DNA of 64,000 nt from Nonomuraea solani. GTDB lineage: Bacteria > Actinomycetota > Actinomycetes > Streptosporangiales > Streptosporangiaceae. Location: assembly GCF_900108335.1 (NCBI RefSeq), contig NZ_FNVT01000003.1, forward strand, positions 663,563-727,562, in the 5' to 3' direction. The notes below the pieces were generated by a model, which did not search any database, was not told the DNA's origin, and worked only from the letters and a program-made list of their open reading frames with translations. Of this stretch, positions 52,745 to 60,998 are shown piece after piece. Positions within the stretch are counted from its first letter, which is position 1; the number at the start of each line of letters is the position of its first letter. A program made the translations under genes and the position numbers.

Positions 52745-52918
52745 ATGTCTGACCAGCACATAGACCCGGCGGGCAACACCCAGGCCTTCCGCGCGTTCGC
52801 CAACGCGCGCGAGCAGGAAGCCGCGGTCCCGCCCAAGAAGTCGCCCCTCGTGCCCATCATCGCGGTCGTCGCCGCGATCGTGATCATCGGCGTCGCCGCC
52901 TTCCTGCTGCTCCGGTAG
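52745..52918 (+). CDS. 57-residue tail-anchored membrane protein
   Basis: ATG 52745 to TAG 52918 encodes an acidic head (SDQHIDPAGNTQAFRAFANA, then REQEAAVPPKK) and a strong C-terminal helix (PLVPIIAVVAAIVIIGVAAFLLLR) ending one residue from the terminus. This build is a tail anchor. Third-position GC bias is as in neighbouring genes. It is divergent from SURF1 and is followed by a hairpin, so it is its own unit. The ribosome binding site is weak. No family is recognised; proximity suggests an oxidase-linked role. Confidence 0.7.
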   Translation: MSDQHIDPAGNTQAFRAFANAREQEAAVPPKKSPLVPIIAVVAAIVIIGVAAFLLLR

Positions 52919-52934
52919 CCATCAAGGAAGGATC

Positions 52935-52959
52935 ACCCGCCGCGGGGGCCGTGGCGGGT
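52935..52959 (+). terminator. stem-loop after the 57-residue protein gene
   Basis: ACCCGCC (52935-52941) pairs with GGCGGGT (52953-52959), with further GC pairing possible in the loop, 16 bases after the stop codon. CTTCGTCGTTC follows. Confidence 0.6.
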
Positions 52960-52976
52960 CTTCGTCGTTCCCGTAC

Positions 52977-53022
52977 GTGACACGCCGACCTCTGCTCCCT
53001 ATATTGGATTATGCGTCCAATA
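52977..53022 (+). promoter_or_regulatory. promoter with overlapping dyad operator for the monooxygenase gene
   Basis: GTGACA (52977-52982) and TATATT (53000-53005) are spaced by 17 bases, a near-consensus housekeeping promoter with a start point near 53012. A dyad with arms TATTGGA (53002-53008) and TCCAATA (53016-53022) covers the -10 box and start point. A repressor on the dyad would block transcription. The repressor gene is not adjacent. Confidence 0.72.
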
Positions 53023-53037
53023 AGCGTGGGAGGGCCA

Positions 53038-54480
53038 GTGATAGCGATCATCGGGTCCGGCTTCGCCGGGATCTGTATGGCCATCAAGCTCAAAGAAGCC
53101 GGATATCACGACTTCGTCATTCTGGAGAAGGCCGCGGAACCGGGCGGCACCTGGCGCGACAACACCTATCCCGGCTGTACGTGCGACGTGCCCTCGCACA
53201 TGTACTCCTTCTCGTTCGAGCTGAACCCCGCCTGGTCGCGGATGTTCTCCCCGCAGCAGGAGATCCAGGACTATCTGCGCGCCTGCGTCACCACGTACAA
53301 CCTCACCCCCCACCTCCGGTACGGCAAGAACGTCGTCGGCCTCGAATACGACGACGACCGGCGCGACTGGTCGGTCACCACGGACGACGGCGTCACGATG
53401 CGGGCGAACGCGGTGGTCTCCGCCATAGGCGCCCTCCATATCCCGAAATTTCCGGAAATTGTGGGGCGGGAGTCGTTCGCCGGGCCCGCCTTCCACTCCG
53501 CCGAATGGGACCATTCGGCCGACCTGACCGGCAAACGCGTCGCCGTCATCGGCACCGGCGCCTCCGCCGTCCAGTTCGTCCCGCAGCTCGCCCCCACCGC
53601 CCGCCACCTCACCGTCTTCCAGCGCACGGCCCCCTGGCTCCACCCCAAGCCGGACTTCGCCTTCTCCCCCGCCGCCCGCCGCGTCCTGCGCCTGCCGGGC
53701 CTGGCCAGAACCCTGCGCGGCGGCATCTACTGGGCCCTGGAGAGCAGGGCGCTCGGCTTCGCCGTGGACCCCCGGCTGATGAAGGGCCACGAACGGCTCG
53801 CGCTCCGGCACCTCCACGCCCAGGTCTCCGACCCGGGCCTGCGCCGCGCCCTCACGCCCGACTACCTCATCGGCTGCAAGCGCATCCTCATCTCCAGCGA
53901 CTACTATCCGGCCCTCACCCGGCCGGACGTCACGCTGGTCACCGACGGGATCACCGAGATCAGGGAGCGCTCGGTCGTGGACACCACGGGGACCGAGCAC
54001 GAGGCCGACGCGATCGTCTACGGCACCGGCTTCAAGGTCGTGGACGCGATGAGCGGCCGGCACCTCGTCGGCAGGGACGGCCTGAAGATCCAGGACGCCT
54101 GGCAGGACGGCGTCGAGGCCTACTACGGCATCACGACGTCGGGCTTCCCCAACCTGTTCTTCCTGCTCGGCCCCAACACCGGGCTGGGGCACCAGTCGGT
54201 CGTGTTCATGATCGAGTCGCAGGTCCGCTACATCGTCGAGTGCCTGCGGCTGCTCTCGCGCACCCAGGCCAGGGCCGTGGACGTCAAGGCCGGGGCGCAG
54301 CGGGCGTTCAACGAGCGGCTGCGCGCCCGGCTCGACCCGCTGGTGTGGAACGCGGGCGGCTGCTCGTCCTGGTATCTGGACGAGCACGGCGTGAACCGGA
54401 CGATCTGGCCGGGCTTCACCTTCGAGTACTGGGCGCGTACGAAGAGGGTGAAGCCCGGCGCCTACGAGCTCATCTATTAG
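53038..54480 (+). CDS. flavin-containing monooxygenase, Baeyer-Villiger type
   Basis: A 480-residue class B flavoprotein monooxygenase. The FAD motif is GSGFAG (about residues 6-11), the NADPH motif is GTGASAVQF, and FAGPAFHSAEWD fits the Baeyer-Villiger fingerprint FxGxxxHxxxWD. The EPGGTWRDNTYPGCTCDVPSHMYSFSF segment is typical of cyclohexanone/phenylacetone-monooxygenase relatives. GTG 53038 is preferred over ATG 53011 because a GGGAGGG box lies just before it and ATG 53011 falls at the predicted transcription start. It would insert oxygen next to a ketone or oxidise a heteroatom. The 3' end overlaps the convergent GGT gene by 11 bases. Confidence 0.9.
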   Translation: MIAIIGSGFAGICMAIKLKEAGYHDFVILEKAAEPGGTWRDNTYPGCTCDVPSHMYSFSFELNPAWSRMFSPQQEIQDYLRACVTTYNLTPHLRYGKNVVGLEYDDDRRDWSVTTDDGVTMRANAVVSAIGALHIPKFPEIVGRESFAGPAFHSAEWDHSADLTGKRVAVIGTGASAVQFVPQLAPTARHLTVFQRTAPWLHPKPDFAFSPAARRVLRLPGLARTLRGGIYWALESRALGFAVDPRLMKGHERLALRHLHAQVSDPGLRRALTPDYLIGCKRILISSDYYPALTRPDVTLVTDGITEIRERSVVDTTGTEHEADAIVYGTGFKVVDAMSGRHLVGRDGLKIQDAWQDGVEAYYGITTSGFPNLFFLLGPNTGLGHQSVVFMIESQVRYIVECLRLLSRTQARAVDVKAGAQRAFNERLRARLDPLVWNAGGCSSWYLDEHGVNRTIWPGFTFEYWARTKRVKPGAYELIY

Positions 54481-56206
54481 TCGAGACCACCATCGCGCTG
54501 CCGCCGCCGCGCCGGGACGGCTCGGCCACGGCCTGGATGATGCCCCTGCCGCGGAGCTCCAGCGCCGTGGCGGCCCCGATCTCCGGGTTGAGGGCGAAGC
54601 TGTGCCCCTTGGCCTCCAGTTCGGCGCGGTAGCGGTCGAGGAACGCCTGCTCGGCCTGCGTCTGCGCGGTGTTGCGCTGGGTGGCGCGCGGCGCGGCGAG
54701 GGCGTCGGGCAGGTTCATGCCGAACTCGTACCGGTTGATCAGGATCTGCAGCACGGTCGTGATGATCGTCGAGCCGCCGGGCGAGCCGGCCGCGAGCACC
54801 GGCCTGCCGTCGTCGAACACCAGCGTCGGCGCCATCGACGAGCGCGGCCGCTTGCCGGGGGCCGGCAGGTTCGGGTCGCCGGGGGCCGGGCCGAAGGTGA
54901 AGTCGGTCAGCTCGTTGTTGAGCAGCACGCCGCGCCCCGGCACCACGATGCCGTTGCCGCCGGTGGACTCGATGGTCAGGTTGTAGGCGATGACGTTGCC
55001 CCAGCGGTCGGCGACGACCAGGTGGGTGGTCTCGGGGCCCTCGTCGGTGATCGGGGTGGCGGTGCCGGTGGGCCGGCCACAGCCCCGGTAGGAGCCGTCG
55101 GGCTCGCCCGGCAGGGCCGGGTGCGCGATGGCGGTGGCGCCGATCTGGCAGGACCGCTCCTTGGCGAAGCCGTCGGAGAGCAGCTCCTTCAGGGGCACGC
55201 CGGGGATGTCGCCGACGTATTTGCCGCGGTCGGCGAAGGACAGCCTGGACGCCTCCAGGTATTCGTGCAGGCCCACCCGCGGCAGGGCTTCGAGGATGTT
55301 GAGCGCCTCGCCGACCGTCGAGCCGCCGGAGGACGGCGGGGCCATGCCGTACACGTCCATGCCCTTGTAGGAGATCTTGGTGGGCTCGCGGAACAGGGCG
55401 CGGTAGGCGCGCAGGTCGGAGAGCTCCATCAGGCCGGGCCGGACGTTGCGGGTGCTGCCGGGGGTGACCGGGGGCCGCTTGACGGTGGCCACGATCTCCT
55501 TGCCGAGCTGGCCGTCGTACAGCCAGCTTGGCCCGCGTCTGCCCAGCTCACGGTAGGTGGCGGCGAGCTCGGGGTTCTTGAAGACCGACCCGACGGGCGG
55601 CGGGGCGCCGTTCGGCAGGTAGAGCTTGGCCGTCGAGCTGATGTCCTTGAAGCGGGCGGCGTTGGCGGCGGTCTGGTCGAAGAAGGTCTGGTCCACGACG
55701 AAACCGTTGGAGGCGACGTCGATCGCGGGCTTCAGTGCCTGTTCGAGCGAGATCGTGCCGAATCTGCGCAGGGCCAGGTCCCAGTTCGCGACCGTGCCCG
55801 GCACGCCCGCCGACAGGCCGCTGGTGACGCCCTCCTCGAACGGGATGCCCTCCAGCGAGGTCGAGGTCATGGCCTGCGGCGCGGTCTCACGGCCGTCGAT
55901 CGTGAAGACCTTGCGCTGCCTGGCGTCGTAGTAGACCATGAAGCCGCCGCCGGCCAGGCCCGACGAGTACGGCTCCGTGACGCCGAGCACCGCGCCGGCG
56001 GCGACGGCGGCGTCCATGGCGTTGCCGCCCTTCCTGAGCACGGCGATGGCCGCCCTGCTCGCGTCGAGGTCGACGGTGGCGACGGCGCCACCGTACCCTT
56101 CGGCGACGGGGACCTTCTGCGGGGGCTCGGCCAGCGCGGGAGGCGCCGACACGAGCGAGACGAGGACTGCTGCTGCGGGAACGATCACACGGCGCATGGT
56201 CTCCAC
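54470..56206 (-). CDS. ggt: gamma-glutamyltransferase, exported
   Basis: A 578-residue Ntn-hydrolase precursor. The signal peptide ends near PPALAEP (about residue 27). The N-terminal part has GGNAMDAAVAAGAVLGVTEPYSSGLAGGGFMVYYD, and the autocleavage Thr is in GPETTHLVVADRWGNVIAYN. PRSSMAPTLVF and AAGSPGGSTIITTVLQ are the gamma-glutamyl binding and oxyanion segments. It would hydrolyse or transfer gamma-glutamyl groups from glutathione-like or other peptides outside the cell. ATG 56206 and ATG 56197 are both possible starts. Confidence 0.92.
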   Translation of the reverse strand: METMRRVIVPAAAVLVSLVSAPPALAEPPQKVPVAEGYGGAVATVDLDASRAAIAVLRKGGNAMDAAVAAGAVLGVTEPYSSGLAGGGFMVYYDARQRKVFTIDGRETAPQAMTSTSLEGIPFEEGVTSGLSAGVPGTVANWDLALRRFGTISLEQALKPAIDVASNGFVVDQTFFDQTAANAARFKDISSTAKLYLPNGAPPPVGSVFKNPELAATYRELGRRGPSWLYDGQLGKEIVATVKRPPVTPGSTRNVRPGLMELSDLRAYRALFREPTKISYKGMDVYGMAPPSSGGSTVGEALNILEALPRVGLHEYLEASRLSFADRGKYVGDIPGVPLKELLSDGFAKERSCQIGATAIAHPALPGEPDGSYRGCGRPTGTATPITDEGPETTHLVVADRWGNVIAYNLTIESTGGNGIVVPGRGVLLNNELTDFTFGPAPGDPNLPAPGKRPRSSMAPTLVFDDGRPVLAAGSPGGSTIITTVLQILINRYEFGMNLPDALAAPRATQRNTAQTQAEQAFLDRYRAELEAKGHSFALNPEIGAATALELRGRGIIQAVAEPSRRGGGSAMVVSTNR

Positions 56207-56283
56207 GATGGCGTAGCTACGCCCATCGCGGTAGGGCCCCCTGCCACCCAGGGATGATGCGCTGGTCAGAGGGGTGATCTAGC

Positions 56284-57399
56284 GTGGGTGACGTGCGCAG
56301 GAAGTACGGCTTCGATCCCTATGCCGCTCTTATCGTGGCGGTCGCCCAGCTGGTCATCGGCCGGGGCGCCTCCTGGGGTCAGCGGGAGACCAGGGAGGCT
56401 CTCGACCCCCTTGCCATCGGGCTGCTGCTGGTCGGGCCGCTGGCCATCCTCGTCCACCGCCGCTTCCCGCTGCTGTCCACCGCCGCCGCGCTGGCCGCGT
56501 GCGACCTGTTCCTGATCGGCGGCTACGCCTACGGCCCGAGCTTCATCAGCCCGGGTGTGCTGCTGTTCCTGCTGGTCGTGCAGGGCAGGCGGCTGCTGGC
56601 CTGGGTCATGGCCGGGATGACGCTGCTGTCGTTCCTGAGCTACGGCTGGCTGGTCGGCAACCGCGACGTCTTCCACAACGTGTGGATCCTCACCGTCATC
56701 CTGCTGCTCATGGTCGTGGCCGAGCTGGTCAGGATCCTCAAGGAGCGCCGGGCCGAGCGGGAGCGGATCGCCGAGGAGGAGACCAGGCGGCAGGCCAGCG
56801 AGGAGCGCCTGACCATGGCGCAGGAGCTGCACGACGTGCTCGCGCACAACATCTCGCTCATCCACGTCCAGGCGTCCACCGCGCTGCACCTCATCGACGG
56901 CAACCCCGAGCAGGCCAGAACGGCGCTGGCCACCATCAAGACGGCCTCCAAGGAGGTGCTCGGCGAGATGCGCTCGGTGCTGAACGTCCTGCGCGAGGGC
57001 GCCCCCCGCTCGCCGACGGCCGGGCTCGACCGCCTCGACGAGCTGATCGAGCGCTCGGGGCTGCGGGTCAAGCTCAAACGGGTCGGCTCGCGACCGCTGC
57101 CGTCGCAGGTGGAGCGGGCCGCGTACCGGATCGTGCAGGAGTCGCTCACCAACGCCGGCCGGCACGCGCCCGGCGCGGAGGTGAGCGTGCGCCTGGAATA
57201 CGGCGAGACGGAGCTGGCCGTCCTGGTGAGCGACTCCGGGGCGACCAAGCCCGCCGTGCTGTCCGAGTCGGGCAGCGGCAACGGCATTCCCGGCATGCGC
57301 GAGCGGGCCTCCGCGCTTGGCGGCACCCTGGTGGCCGGCCCGTCGGACGGCGGCTTCCAGGTCGAGGCCCGGCTGCCACTACCCGAGGAGACTTCATGA
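56284..57399 (+). CDS. NarL-family sensor histidine kinase
   Basis: A 371-residue membrane kinase. Four or five helices span about residues 14-147. The HisKA_3 motif is RLTMAQELHDVLAHNISLIHVQ with His183; the HATPase domain includes YRIVQESLTNAGRHAPGAEV and GNGIPGMRERASALGG. The GTG at 56284 is the first start; a GGGG box lies upstream. The stop overlaps the response regulator ATG by four bases (ATGA), a standard two-component pair. The signal is unknown. Confidence 0.9.
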   Translation: MGDVRRKYGFDPYAALIVAVAQLVIGRGASWGQRETREALDPLAIGLLLVGPLAILVHRRFPLLSTAAALAACDLFLIGGYAYGPSFISPGVLLFLLVVQGRRLLAWVMAGMTLLSFLSYGWLVGNRDVFHNVWILTVILLLMVVAELVRILKERRAERERIAEEETRRQASEERLTMAQELHDVLAHNISLIHVQASTALHLIDGNPEQARTALATIKTASKEVLGEMRSVLNVLREGAPRSPTAGLDRLDELIERSGLRVKLKRVGSRPLPSQVERAAYRIVQESLTNAGRHAPGAEVSVRLEYGETELAVLVSDSGATKPAVLSESGSGNGIPGMRERASALGGTLVAGPSDGGFQVEARLPLPEETS

Positions 57400-58043
57400 T
57401 CAACGTGCTGCTGGCCGACGACCAGGCGCTGGTCCGGGCGGGTTTCAAGGCGCTGCTCGACGCCCAGCCCGACATGACCGTGGTGGCCGAGGCCTCCGAC
57501 GGGGCGGAGGCGGTCCGGCTGGCGGCCGAGCACGGTCCCGACGTGGTGCTGATGGACATCCGCATGCCGGGCACCGACGGCCTGACCGCCACCCGGCAGA
57601 TGCCGCCGGGGCCGCACATCATCATCCTGACGACGTTCGAGCTGGACGAGTACGTCTTCGAGGCCCTGCGCGGCGGGGCCAGCGGCTTCCTGGTCAAGGA
57701 CACCGAGCCGGCCGAGCTGATCCAGGCGGTGCGGGTGGTGGCGGCCGGCGAGGCACTGCTGTCGCCCAGCGTGACCCGCCGGCTGATCGCCGAGTACGCC
57801 ACCCGCGCCAAGGCCCCGGTCGCCACCGACGGCCTCGACCAGCTCACCGAGCGCGAACGCGAGGTGCTCGCCCTGGTCGGCACCGGCATGACGAACGACG
57901 AGATCGCGGCCAAGCTGTTCATGTCACCGGCCACGGCCAAGACGCACGTGAGCCGGGCCATGATGAAGCTGCACGCCCGCGACCGCGCCCAGCTCGTCGT
58001 CATCGCCTACGAGTCGGGGCTGGTCAAACCCGGCTGGCTGTGA
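57396..58043 (+). CDS. NarL/LuxR-family response regulator
   Basis: A 215-residue response regulator. The receiver domain has DDQ, the phosphoacceptor Asp54 (VVLMDIRMPG) and Lys in FLVKDTEP. The C-terminal LuxR HTH is LTEREREVLALVGTGMTNDEIAAKLFMSPATAKTHVSRAMMKL. It is coupled to the sensor kinase by an ATGA overlap. Its 3' end overlaps that of the convergent FAD monooxygenase by 20 bases. Confidence 0.92.
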   Translation: MINVLLADDQALVRAGFKALLDAQPDMTVVAEASDGAEAVRLAAEHGPDVVLMDIRMPGTDGLTATRQMPPGPHIIILTTFELDEYVFEALRGGASGFLVKDTEPAELIQAVRVVAAGEALLSPSVTRRLIAEYATRAKAPVATDGLDQLTEREREVLALVGTGMTNDEIAAKLFMSPATAKTHVSRAMMKLHARDRAQLVVIAYESGLVKPGWL

Positions 58044-59463
58044 GCCCCAACCACTCCCTGGCCGCCTCGGTGGGGTCGCCGTCGCCCGCCCAGGCCACGT
58101 ATCCGTCGGGCCGGATCAGCAGCGCTCCTGCGGGCGGGTCGTCGCAGCGGGCCCTGACCACCTCGATCCAGTCGTCGTCGAGCGTGACGCCGGCGCCCAG
58201 GTCGAGCAGCACGGGACGGCCCGCGCGCATCAGCTCGGCCACCCTGCCGCCGCCCTCCAGCGGCAGGTCGGGCACGAACCGGCCGGTCAGCGGGTGCCCG
58301 CCGGTGCCGTAGCGGACGCCGGAGTCGTGCAGCAGCGTGGCCAGGTGGCGGGCGGGCTGCTCCAGGGCGAACACCTCGGTGAGCAGTTCGAGCAGCGCGC
58401 CGTCCTCGCCCTCCAGCCGGTCCATCATCGCCTGGGCGCGGGTCTGCATGAGCGTGCGGGCGCCGATCGCGCGGCGCTCCGGCTCGTAGGTGTCGAGCAG
58501 CGCGCCGTGCCGAGTGTCCGGCACCCGCCCGCGCAGTACGGCGGCCAGCTTCCAGCCCAGGTTGACCGCGTCCGTCATGCCGACGTTGAGCGCCGAGCCG
58601 CCCGCCGGGAACAGGTGGGCCGCGTCGCCCGCCAGGAACACCCGCCCGGCCCGGTAGCGCTCGGCCAGCCGGGCCTGCGCGACCGTGCCTGACAGCCAGA
58701 TCGGCTCGCCGAGCGCCAGGTCGGAGCCCCACACGCGGCGCACGGCCGCCTGGAAGTCCGCCAGGGTGACGGGGCCGTCCGGGGCGATGCCCGGTTCGCG
58801 TACGCCGGCGATGAGCACGCCCTCGTGCAGCGACGTGAGCAGCAGCCGGCCGCGCGGCGTACGGTTCCAGCCGGGCCGCAGGCCGTCGGTCTCCAGGGAG
58901 TCGAACACGCCTATCCCGGTCTTGAAGTGGCCGATCAGCAGCCCCTCGTCGTCGGTGGTGCCGGCGAACTCGATGCCGGCCTGCTCGCGTACGAGACTCC
59001 TGGCCCCGTCGCAGCCGGCCACGTAGCGCGCCCTGAGCCGGTCACCGTCGCCGAGCTCCAGCGTCACCCCCTCCTCGTCCTGGGAGAGCGAGCGCACCTC
59101 GCACCCCCGCCTGATCTCCACGCCGAGCTCCAGAGCCCGCTCGGTCAGTAACCGCTCCAGCCGGGGCTGCTGGATCAGCAGCAGCCGCATCGGGATGTCG
59201 TCGAGCCCCTCGAACCGCAGCGGCACGCCGCCGAACGGGAACCCGGGCGCCCGGCCCGAGAACGGGCTGCCGACGCTGAAGCGCTCCAGCAGCCCCCGGT
59301 GGTCGAGCAGCTCGACGATCTGCCCGCCGAGGCCGTTGGCCTTGGGCAGCTCGCTCGGCTCGGCCCTCTTCTCCAGCACGATCGGGCGGACTCCGGCCAG
59401 GCCCAGCTCGCACGCGAGCATCAGCCCCACGGGTCCCGCCCCCACGATCACGATGTCGTCCAT
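58024..59463 (-). CDS. FAD-dependent aromatic monooxygenase (PheA/TfdB family)
   Basis: A 479-residue flavoprotein hydroxylase related to the one at 19832. Motifs are GAGPVGLMLACELGLAGVRPIVLEKR at the N-terminus, VAGCDGARSLVREQAG in the middle, and VFLAGDAAHLFPAGGSALNVGMTDAVNLGWKLA. The C-terminal domain includes GALLIRPDGYVAWAGD. Here the GD motif has FPAGGSALN in place of HPPAGAVGVN. It faces an HTH/Clp-N operon across a 48-bp dyad that holds mirror-image promoters; its ATG would be at the mRNA 5' end. The substrate is probably aromatic. Confidence 0.88.
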   Translation of the reverse strand: MDDIVIVGAGPVGLMLACELGLAGVRPIVLEKRAEPSELPKANGLGGQIVELLDHRGLLERFSVGSPFSGRAPGFPFGGVPLRFEGLDDIPMRLLLIQQPRLERLLTERALELGVEIRRGCEVRSLSQDEEGVTLELGDGDRLRARYVAGCDGARSLVREQAGIEFAGTTDDEGLLIGHFKTGIGVFDSLETDGLRPGWNRTPRGRLLLTSLHEGVLIAGVREPGIAPDGPVTLADFQAAVRRVWGSDLALGEPIWLSGTVAQARLAERYRAGRVFLAGDAAHLFPAGGSALNVGMTDAVNLGWKLAAVLRGRVPDTRHGALLDTYEPERRAIGARTLMQTRAQAMMDRLEGEDGALLELLTEVFALEQPARHLATLLHDSGVRYGTGGHPLTGRFVPDLPLEGGGRVAELMRAGRPVLLDLGAGVTLDDDWIEVVRARCDDPPAGALLIRPDGYVAWAGDGDPTEAAREWLGLTASRV

Positions 59464-59465
59464 GC

Positions 59466-59513
59466 CTGTCAGGCTAGATTGACAAAAATCGGCTTGTCAA
59501 GCTAGCCTGACAG
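59466..59513. promoter_or_regulatory. mirror-image divergent promoters inside a 48-bp dyad
   Basis: Outer arms CTGTCAGGCTAG (59466-59477) and CTAGCCTGACAG (59502-59513) are perfect, as are inner arms TTGACAA (59479-59485) and TTGTCAA (59494-59500). Each strand has a consensus TTGACA -35 box and a TAGCCT -10 box spaced by 18 bases. The -10 boxes end six bases before GTG 59515 and seven before ATG 59463, so both mRNAs should be leaderless. The two -35 boxes overlap the opposite promoter, so firing may be mutually exclusive. Confidence 0.8.
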
Positions 59514-59514
59514 C

Positions 59515-59718
59515 GTGGACGTTACAGAGCTGTCCGAGCGGATCAGGGCCAACGACCCGGCCATGGGCCTGCGGGCGGTCGGCGCGCTGCACCGGCTGGC
59601 CGAGCAGGTCGAAGCGCTGTCCGTGGCACAGGCCAGGGAGCAGGGCTGGACCTGGGAGCAGATCGGCGACGCGCTCGGCATGTCACGGCAGTCGGTGCAC
59701 GCCAAATACGGGAAGTGA
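59515..59718 (+). CDS. small helix-turn-helix protein
   Basis: A 67-residue DNA-binding protein. The HTH is at the end: AREQGWTWEQIGDALGMSRQSVHAKYGK. The GTG start lies one -10 spacing from the promoter, so translation is likely leaderless. It stands directly upstream of a Clp-N-domain gene, a pair seen widely in actinobacteria. It is the best candidate for binding the 48-bp dyad and for control of both its own operon and the divergent monooxygenase. Confidence 0.83.
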   Translation: MDVTELSERIRANDPAMGLRAVGALHRLAEQVEALSVAQAREQGWTWEQIGDALGMSRQSVHAKYGK

Positions 59719-59727
59719 GGGCTGACG

Positions 59728-60183
59728 ATGTTCGGCAAGGAGAAGAGCCCGGTCTGGGTGATCATCAAGGCCGCGTTCGAGGAGGCCCGCCTGCGCGGCG
59801 ACCGGCGGATGGGCACCGAGCACCTGCTGCTCGGCCTGCTGCACCACGACGCGTCGGCGCGGGCGCTGGGGGTCGACGTGGCCGCCGCCCGGGCGGCGCT
59901 CGACGAGCTCGACCGGGCCGCCCTGCGCATGCTGGGGCTGGAGATCGGTGACGCGCCCAAGACGCCGCGCAAGCATCCGGCGGTGCCCAACACGGCGCTC
60001 ACCTCCAGTGCGCGCGCCGTGCTCAACGCGGCCATCAAGGCCACGACGCGGAAGACCAGGGACGCGGAGACGCCCCGGCACCTGGCGCTCGGGCTCCTGG
60101 CGCAGACGCGGCCCGACCCGGCCGCGCAGGTCATCGACCAGCTCGGCCTCGACCGCGCGGCGATACGTGCGCGCGTGGCTTGA
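59728..60183 (+). CDS. stand-alone Clp N-terminal (repeat) domain protein
   Basis: A 151-residue soluble protein with two Clp-N repeats: VWVIIKAAFEEARLRGDRRMGTEHLLLGLLHHDASARALGV and LTSSARAVLNAAIKATTRKTRDAETPRHLALGLL. It lacks the AAA+ ATPase modules of ClpC/ClpB, so it may act as an adaptor or substrate-binding decoy. It starts nine bases after the HTH gene with a GAGG box, so the two form an operon. A link to aromatic-compound stress is inferred from the divergent monooxygenase only. Confidence 0.85.
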   Translation: MFGKEKSPVWVIIKAAFEEARLRGDRRMGTEHLLLGLLHHDASARALGVDVAAARAALDELDRAALRMLGLEIGDAPKTPRKHPAVPNTALTSSARAVLNAAIKATTRKTRDAETPRHLALGLLAQTRPDPAAQVIDQLGLDRAAIRARVA

Positions 60184-60230
60184 CCTGAATTGGGTTGATC
60201 GGCCGGGCGGGGCGCTGAGATGGTCGGAGC

Positions 60231-60998
60231 ATGATGCGGCGCACGTACGACGACCTCGCCCACGAGGCCGGCACCGTCTCCGTCGACGGCTGGGACTTCT
60301 CCTGGCTGAACGGGCGGGCGAGCGAGGAGCGGCCCTCCTGGGGCTACGCCCGGCTGCTGGGCGACCGGATGGCCAGGGCGCGGGCCGCGCTCGACCTCCA
60401 GACCGGCGGCGGCGAGATCCTGGCCGGCCTGCCCACCCTTCCTCCCATAACCGTGGCCACCGAGTCGTGGCCGCCCAACCTGGCCCTGGCCGCCGCCCGG
60501 CTGCGCCCGCGCGGCGCCTGGGTGGTGGCCGACGACGACGAGCCGCGCCTGCCGTTCGGCAACGGCGTGTTCGACCTGGTGACCAGCCGCCATCCCGTGG
60601 CGACGTGGTGGGCGGAGATCGCCCGCGTGCTGCGGCCCGGCGGCACCTACTTCTCCCAGCAGGTCGGGCCGTGGAGCGTGGCCGAGCTGACCGAGTTCAT
60701 CATCGGGCCCCACGACGGCACGGGACGCGAGCCGGACCGGGCTCAAGAGGCGGCCGAGTCCGCCGGGCTCGAAGTCGTGGACCTGCGATATGAGCGGCTG
60801 CGGATGGAGTTCCACGACATCGGCGCGGTCATCTACTTCCTGCGCAAGGTGATCTGGATCGTGCCCGGCTTCTCGGTCGAGCGCCACGAGGACAGGCTGC
60901 GCGAGCTGCACGACCGGATCGAGGCGGAGGGCCCGTTCGTGGCCCATTCCTCCAGGTTCCTCATCGAGGCGAGGAGGCCCGATGGCCCGGCTGCGTGA
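60231..60998 (+). CDS. class I SAM-dependent methyltransferase
   Basis: A 255-residue methyltransferase-fold protein. The glycine motif is degenerate (LDLQTGGGEILAGLP, where LDxGxGxG is usual), as in a group of actinobacterial methyltransferases. LPFGNGVFDLVTSRHPVATWWAEIARVLRPGGTYFSQQVG is the post-I motif region. The C-terminal part with FHDIGAVIYFLRKVIWIVPGF is also typical. It overlaps the VOC gene by 17 bases and is therefore co-translated with it. The substrate is unknown. Confidence 0.84.
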   Translation: MMRRTYDDLAHEAGTVSVDGWDFSWLNGRASEERPSWGYARLLGDRMARARAALDLQTGGGEILAGLPTLPPITVATESWPPNLALAAARLRPRGAWVVADDDEPRLPFGNGVFDLVTSRHPVATWWAEIARVLRPGGTYFSQQVGPWSVAELTEFIIGPHDGTGREPDRAQEAAESAGLEVVDLRYERLRMEFHDIGAVIYFLRKVIWIVPGFSVERHEDRLRELHDRIEAEGPFVAHSSRFLIEARRPDGPAA

